Part shown: positions 5,711 through 8,383 of the stretch, in pieces
Position numbering within the stretch: the stretch's first letter is position 1
Layout: each line of letters starts with the position of its first letter
Source of the DNA: JACMLD01 sp040004415
Lineage (GTDB): Bacteria; Bacteroidota; Bacteroidia; Chitinophagales; Chitinophagaceae
Direction of reading: 5' to 3'
DNA: 8,383 nt
Assembly: GCA_040004415.1 (NCBI GenBank)
Contig: JBDUAY010000253.1
Coordinates: 1 to 8,383, forward strand
Position numbers and translations under genes: made by a program
The notes under the pieces: model-generated
Seen by the model: only the letters and a program-made list of their open reading frames with translations
What the model was told of the DNA's origin: nothing
Databases searched by the model: none

Positions 5711-6505
5711 ATGAAACGAACTCAAATCTACTTTCGCTTGCTGCTGATAACAGGAGTGCTATTGCAATTAACTGCCTGTAAAAAAATTGAACAGGCCATC
5801 TTAAAAGATCCTTGTTCAGATATTAAATTTTGTAACGTACAATCATACGTGTACCCGGGTTCCGCCCCTTATTACGATGATGATAATACAGCAACGTTTA
5901 CTTATGATGCGTTGGGTAATCCGTTAACAGTAAACAACACAAGGGTAGGAACAGGTATTCCTAACCTGGTTTTTAAATACGATGCATCACACAGGCTCAC
6001 CGAATTTCAAAGACCCTATTCGAACGGATATTTTGAACAATGGTTTAAGTATGTGTATGATGCAAGCGGAAAAATTATTGCCGATACAAGTTATGTTTTT
6101 GGTACTATTACACCATCATGGCCTGCAACAGGATCGCGCCAGCGCAGGTACACTACGTACACATATGACAACACCTGCCGGGTTATTAAAACAAGCACGA
6201 TTGGGATCGGCGGTCCCGAAGACGGTTTCCCGGCCAATGTGGTTAATTATTCTTATGATGCAAGCGGCAATCTTATCCGCCCGGGTATTACTTACGATAA
6301 TAAAGTGAACATTCATCGTACGAACAAAGTATTTATGTTTGTAGACAGGGATTTCAGCATGAACAATCCTTATACAGCACCAAGCTATAACGGATACGGA
6401 TTACCGCAGATTGTTGGTTCTGGAGCAAGCGGTACCGGGGCTGTATATTTTTTACTTCGCTCAATTGACAAAGCAACTGTTTCATATGAATGCGATGCGA
6501 AGTAA
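5711..6505 (+). CDS. small lipoprotein with YD (RHS-like) repeats
   Basis: The 264-residue product starts with a lipoprotein signal peptide: MKR, a hydrophobic stretch (10-20) and the lipobox LTAC with Cys23 as the lipidated residue. The mature protein contains six Tyr-Asp units at residues 65, 90, 116, 152, 182 and 195, in forms such as FTYDALGNPLT, YVYDASGKII and YSYDASGNLI. This is the YD-repeat pattern of RHS proteins and wall-associated proteins, which fold into beta-strand spirals, but here it is short and lacks the RHS core and toxin tip. A non-repeat tail (about 205-264) is Tyr/Gly/Ser-rich. The ATG at 5711 is chosen because the signal peptide begins there and a promoter lies inside the longer frame. 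It likely sits in the outer membrane or periplasmic side; function is unknown. It is a single-gene unit between a promoter candidate and a strong terminator. Confidence 0.85.
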   Translation: MKRTQIYFRLLLITGVLLQLTACKKIEQAILKDPCSDIKFCNVQSYVYPGSAPYYDDDNTATFTYDALGNPLTVNNTRVGTGIPNLVFKYDASHRLTEFQRPYSNGYFEQWFKYVYDASGKIIADTSYVFGTITPSWPATGSRQRRYTTYTYDNTCRVIKTSTIGIGGPEDGFPANVVNYSYDASGNLIRPGITYDNKVNIHRTNKVFMFVDRDFSMNNPYTAPSYNGYGLPQIVGSGASGTGAVYFLLRSIDKATVSYECDAK

Positions 6506-6554
6506 TATTTTATTAAAAGTAACGCAATATTAATAAAGCTTCCCCGCAATAGAT

Positions 6555-6582
6555 AAAGCCGCACTTGTTCAGGTGCGGCTTT
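6555..6582. terminator. bidirectional intrinsic terminator between convergent genes
   Basis: AAAGCCGCAC (6555-6564) and GTGCGGCTTT (6573-6582) form a perfect 10-bp stem with an 8-nt loop. The flanking AAA/TTT gives a short U-run on both strands. It lies 49 bp after the + strand lipoprotein stop and 21 bp after the - strand sorting-domain gene stop, so it serves both convergent genes. Confidence 0.88.
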
Positions 6583-6603
6583 GCTCATTTTAAAATTGCG
6601 CGC

Positions 6604-7233
6604 TTAATTGTGGTTTATCAATAACCTGTTGCTTTGTTTAAAATTATCTTCAATCACTTCTACTGTATAATTACCTGCCGGATAATTATTGACGGCCAGC
6701 TTTACAGCAGTTATATTTTTATTGTATTTTTTGTATTCTATTATCTGTCCCAGGTCATTAATAATAGAAATGCTCCAGTTTGCATGCGCAACCTGGCCAA
6801 GAGAGATATTAATAAGATTTGATGATGGATTGGGAAATATATTAATGCTACCAGATGCGTTAACCCATACCCTTTTAATTGCGGTGGAGGTAAAATTACC
6901 ATTCATATCTTTAAGGCGAACTTTATAAAAATTAGATCCTTTCAGGGGTGACATGTCCAACGAGGTGTACGTAAAAGGTACGATTGTATCGTTTTCGGAC
7001 TTTACAGTAGCAATAGAACGCCAGTTGATGCCATCGCTGCTTTTTTCTACATCAAACAGATCTGTATTAACCTTCGCCAGCATCGTCCATGAAACAACAA
7101 CTTTATTTCCAGCTGCAATATCAGCACTTATTGTAACTAAACCCGGGAGTGAACCAGGGGATTGCGCAGTAGATTTTTCCGAAAACGAAAACATCAGGGC
7201 AGCCAGCATAAGCAGCAAGTAAACCTTCTTCAT
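6604..7233 (-). CDS. small secreted protein with type IX secretion C-terminal sorting domain
   Basis: The product is 209 residues from the ATG at 7233 (complement); a longer frame opens at 7278, but residue 16 of that frame begins a clean signal peptide (MKKVYLLLMLAALMFSF, cleavage about after STAQ at 21-24), so the shorter start is preferred. Residues 28-125 form a beta-rich domain (VVVSWTMLAKVNTDLFDVEK, SSDGINWRSIATV, NFYKVRLKDMNGNF) of the kind often found before the sorting signal. Residues 129-208 are a type A Por sorting domain: INIFPNPSSN, SISIINDLGQII, YPAGNYTVEV and a basic, hydrophobic end RLLINH. In Bacteroidota this domain directs outer-membrane passage by the type IX system and is then usually removed or used for surface anchoring. 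Almost nothing but the adaptor and signal is present, so the protein's own activity is unknown. It converges on the lipoprotein gene. Confidence 0.88.
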   Translation of the reverse strand: MKKVYLLLMLAALMFSFSEKSTAQSPGSLPGLVTISADIAAGNKVVVSWTMLAKVNTDLFDVEKSSDGINWRSIATVKSENDTIVPFTYTSLDMSPLKGSNFYKVRLKDMNGNFTSTAIKRVWVNASGSINIFPNPSSNLINISLGQVAHANWSISIINDLGQIIEYKKYNKNITAVKLAVNNYPAGNYTVEVIEDNFKQSNRLLINHN

Positions 7234-7646
7234 TGAAGCAGTTATTAATGTTAGAGATGACAACCATGCGGTTGACATAGCATATGGGAATACTACGTGA
7301 CTGCTTTCTTAAGATTGGATATGTAAAGAAGGATAAAATAGGTTTTTACCCGTGAAATTACTGGTGGTAAAATGATAATAATTTGAAAGGGGAGGAACGT
7401 GTGCTTTCCGAAGAGAATTGGAATAACTGGCGTAAATGCAACGTAAATATAATGTGTACCTTTTTGGGAAGCAAATTTTTATGCTTTTATTTCTTTTTAA
7501 ATAGAATGGGTTCTAAAGAGAAGCTTCCCGGCACTTTATATACAATCCGGCAAAATAGATCGCAAATAGCCCTTGTATGCTGTATAAAAGCCGCCCCATT
7601 TTATGGAGCGGCCTGGCTGGTTTAAATCGGGCTAACAGCTATCCTG
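7234..7646 (-). other. 413-bp non-coding stretch between two minus-strand genes
   Basis: This is downstream of the M1 peptidase gene and upstream of the sorting-domain gene. It holds the terminator at 7586-7612 and, between that and the sorting-domain gene, the expected promoter; no TAnnTTTG match was found on the minus strand, so the promoter is not identified. A weak 7-bp inverted repeat, TTTTACC (7344-7350) and GGTAAAA (7366-7372), lies about 110-140 bp upstream of the minus-strand start. On the + strand a purine-rich AGGGGAGG (7388-7395) resembles a Shine-Dalgarno but precedes only an unconvincing 80-codon frame. Confidence 0.6.
7586..7612 (-). terminator. intrinsic terminator of the M1 peptidase gene
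   Basis: Read on the minus strand, GCCGCTCCAT and ATGGGGCGGC form a 10-bp stem (one U-G pair) with a 3-nt loop, followed by TTTT. It starts 34 bp after the peptidase stop codon (7647). On the + strand there is no U-run, so it acts in one direction. Confidence 0.85.
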
Positions 7647-8383
7647 TTAAAATGCTTTTTTCCCTGTCTTTTTCTCTTCCGCTTTCTGCATCGGGTTATT
7701 TGCGTTATTGGTAGCGCGCATACCATTTTGTTTTGCTTTAAATGCCTGGAACTTCGTTGGTTCATCTGCAATTTTGGGCCAGCTGTTGTTAGCAGTATTA
7801 ATGTCAGCCGTTTCTTTTAACGGGTCCAGGAGAACTTTTGTTACCTGCTTATCTTTCATAAATGTTTTAACAATTTTATTTTCATTCTTTCTCCATATCT
7901 GTGCAGGTATTCTTTCCATCTCAGTTGTTCCGTCAGCATATGTCCATTCTAAAATGATGGGCATTACTAAACCACCTTTATTGCTGAAAGTAAGCTCATA
8001 GAAGAATTTATTTGCCAGCTTTTGTTTTAAAGCGTCATCCAGCGGCTCGTTGCTGGCTTTTATTGCAACTGAATACGTAGTCGTATCGTAGGGCTCTAAT
8101 CCACGGTTGTAGCGCCAGTAAAAATCGCGCAGCGTAGAATCTTCATCGGTCGCAAACTTGATGTTTTTGTCTTCACGGTTCCTGATTTTTGATATATCGT
8201 CAAACGTGCTTCCGCCGGGTTTTGCTACTGTACGCGTAGCAACAGAGTCTGTAATTCCCTGTGTAGGAACATAGTTCAAATCAGCTTTAAAATATTTTAC
8301 TGTATCGAGTGAAATATCGCAGGCGTCCGTTCCATAAAACCATCCTCTCCAGAACCAGTCTAAATCTTCTCCACTGGCATCTT
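7647..8383 (-). CDS. M1-family metallopeptidase, C-terminal part (5' end beyond window)
   Basis: The minus-strand frame is open from the right edge to the TAA at 7647, giving about 245 residues. The first visible part reads DASGEDLDWFWRGWFYGTDA and continues CDISLDTVKYF, which is typical of the region after the catalytic domain of Bacteroidota M1 (gluzincin) peptidases. The zinc-binding HExxH motif would lie upstream, off the window. Later segments (STLRDFYWRYNRGLEPYDTT, FYELTFSNKGGLVMPIILEW, IPAQIWRKNENKIVKTFMKD) are consistent with the C-terminal beta-rich portion, and the protein ends in an Asn/Lys-rich tail (NNANNPMQKAEEKKTGKKAF). A TTG-started frame at 8279 is not the real start because homologous sequence continues upstream of it. 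It ends at a strong terminator. Family assignment rests on recognising the WFWRGWFY motif; the exact substrate is unknown. Confidence 0.82.
   Translation of the reverse strand, partial: DASGEDLDWFWRGWFYGTDACDISLDTVKYFKADLNYVPTQGITDSVATRTVAKPGGSTFDDISKIRNREDKNIKFATDEDSTLRDFYWRYNRGLEPYDTTTYSVAIKASNEPLDDALKQKLANKFFYELTFSNKGGLVMPIILEWTYADGTTEMERIPAQIWRKNENKIVKTFMKDKQVTKVLLDPLKETADINTANNSWPKIADEPTKFQAFKAKQNGMRATNNANNPMQKAEEKKTGKKAF

Noticed and set aside
7383..7625. 80-codon + strand frame preceded by a Shine-Dalgarno-like AGGGGAGG
   Set aside because: It starts with TTG, runs through the minus-strand terminator hairpin and has no recognisable domain; Bacteroidota rarely use Shine-Dalgarno sites.
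7633..7649. TAACAG-N5-CTGTTA inverted repeat at the M1 peptidase stop
   Set aside because: Only 6-bp arms in AT-rich sequence, and a much stronger terminator lies just downstream; likely chance.
8277..8279. TTG as the start of the rightmost minus-strand gene
   Set aside because: The same frame stays open to the window edge and encodes the conserved WFWRGWFY region of M1 peptidases upstream of it.

Overview
The window looks like a piece of a Bacteroidota chromosome, most likely Chitinophagaceae or a close relative (inference). The support is a type IX secretion (Por) C-terminal sorting domain, a TlpA-type thioredoxin with a DUF4369-like N-terminus, a bifunctional HisIE, the C-terminus of a Bacteroidota-style M1 peptidase, a general lack of Shine-Dalgarno sequences before starts, and one good match to the Bacteroidota promoter pattern TTG-N20-TAnnTTTG. 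Base composition is moderately AT-rich and looks even throughout; no composition jump or transposase was seen.

Left part (1-5393, all + strand): a tightly packed amino-acid biosynthesis run. It opens with trpA, missing only its first few codons at the window edge, followed by hisH, hisA, a LysE/RhtB-family exporter gene, hisF, hisIE and a secreted thioredoxin-like protein. Gaps are 24, 1, 160, 4, 60 and 3 bp. HisH and HisF form imidazole glycerol phosphate synthase; HisIE and HisA supply its substrate PRFAR. These are steps 2-5 of histidine synthesis. The genes for the other steps (hisG, hisB, hisC, hisD) are not in the window. The end of tryptophan synthesis therefore abuts the middle of histidine synthesis, with an amino-acid exporter embedded between hisA and hisF. 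The 160-bp gap before the exporter is the only sizeable break before the lipoprotein region. It holds a perfect 12-bp inverted repeat and several TAGTA/TACTA units.

Middle (5394-6603): a 317-bp non-coding stretch with a promoter candidate, then a small lipoprotein built from YD (RHS-like) repeats, ending at a strong bidirectional terminator hairpin.

Right part (6604-8383, all - strand): a small secreted protein that is little more than a beta-sandwich-like domain plus a type IX sorting domain, a 413-bp non-coding stretch containing a clear minus-strand terminator, and the C-terminal part of an M1-family metallopeptidase cut by the right edge.

I see no CRISPR array, tRNA, rRNA, phage gene or insertion sequence. 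Most of the window is ordinary. The points most worth following are the exporter inside the his genes with its repeat-rich leader, the trp-his junction, and the YD-repeat lipoprotein with an inverted repeat inside its promoter.
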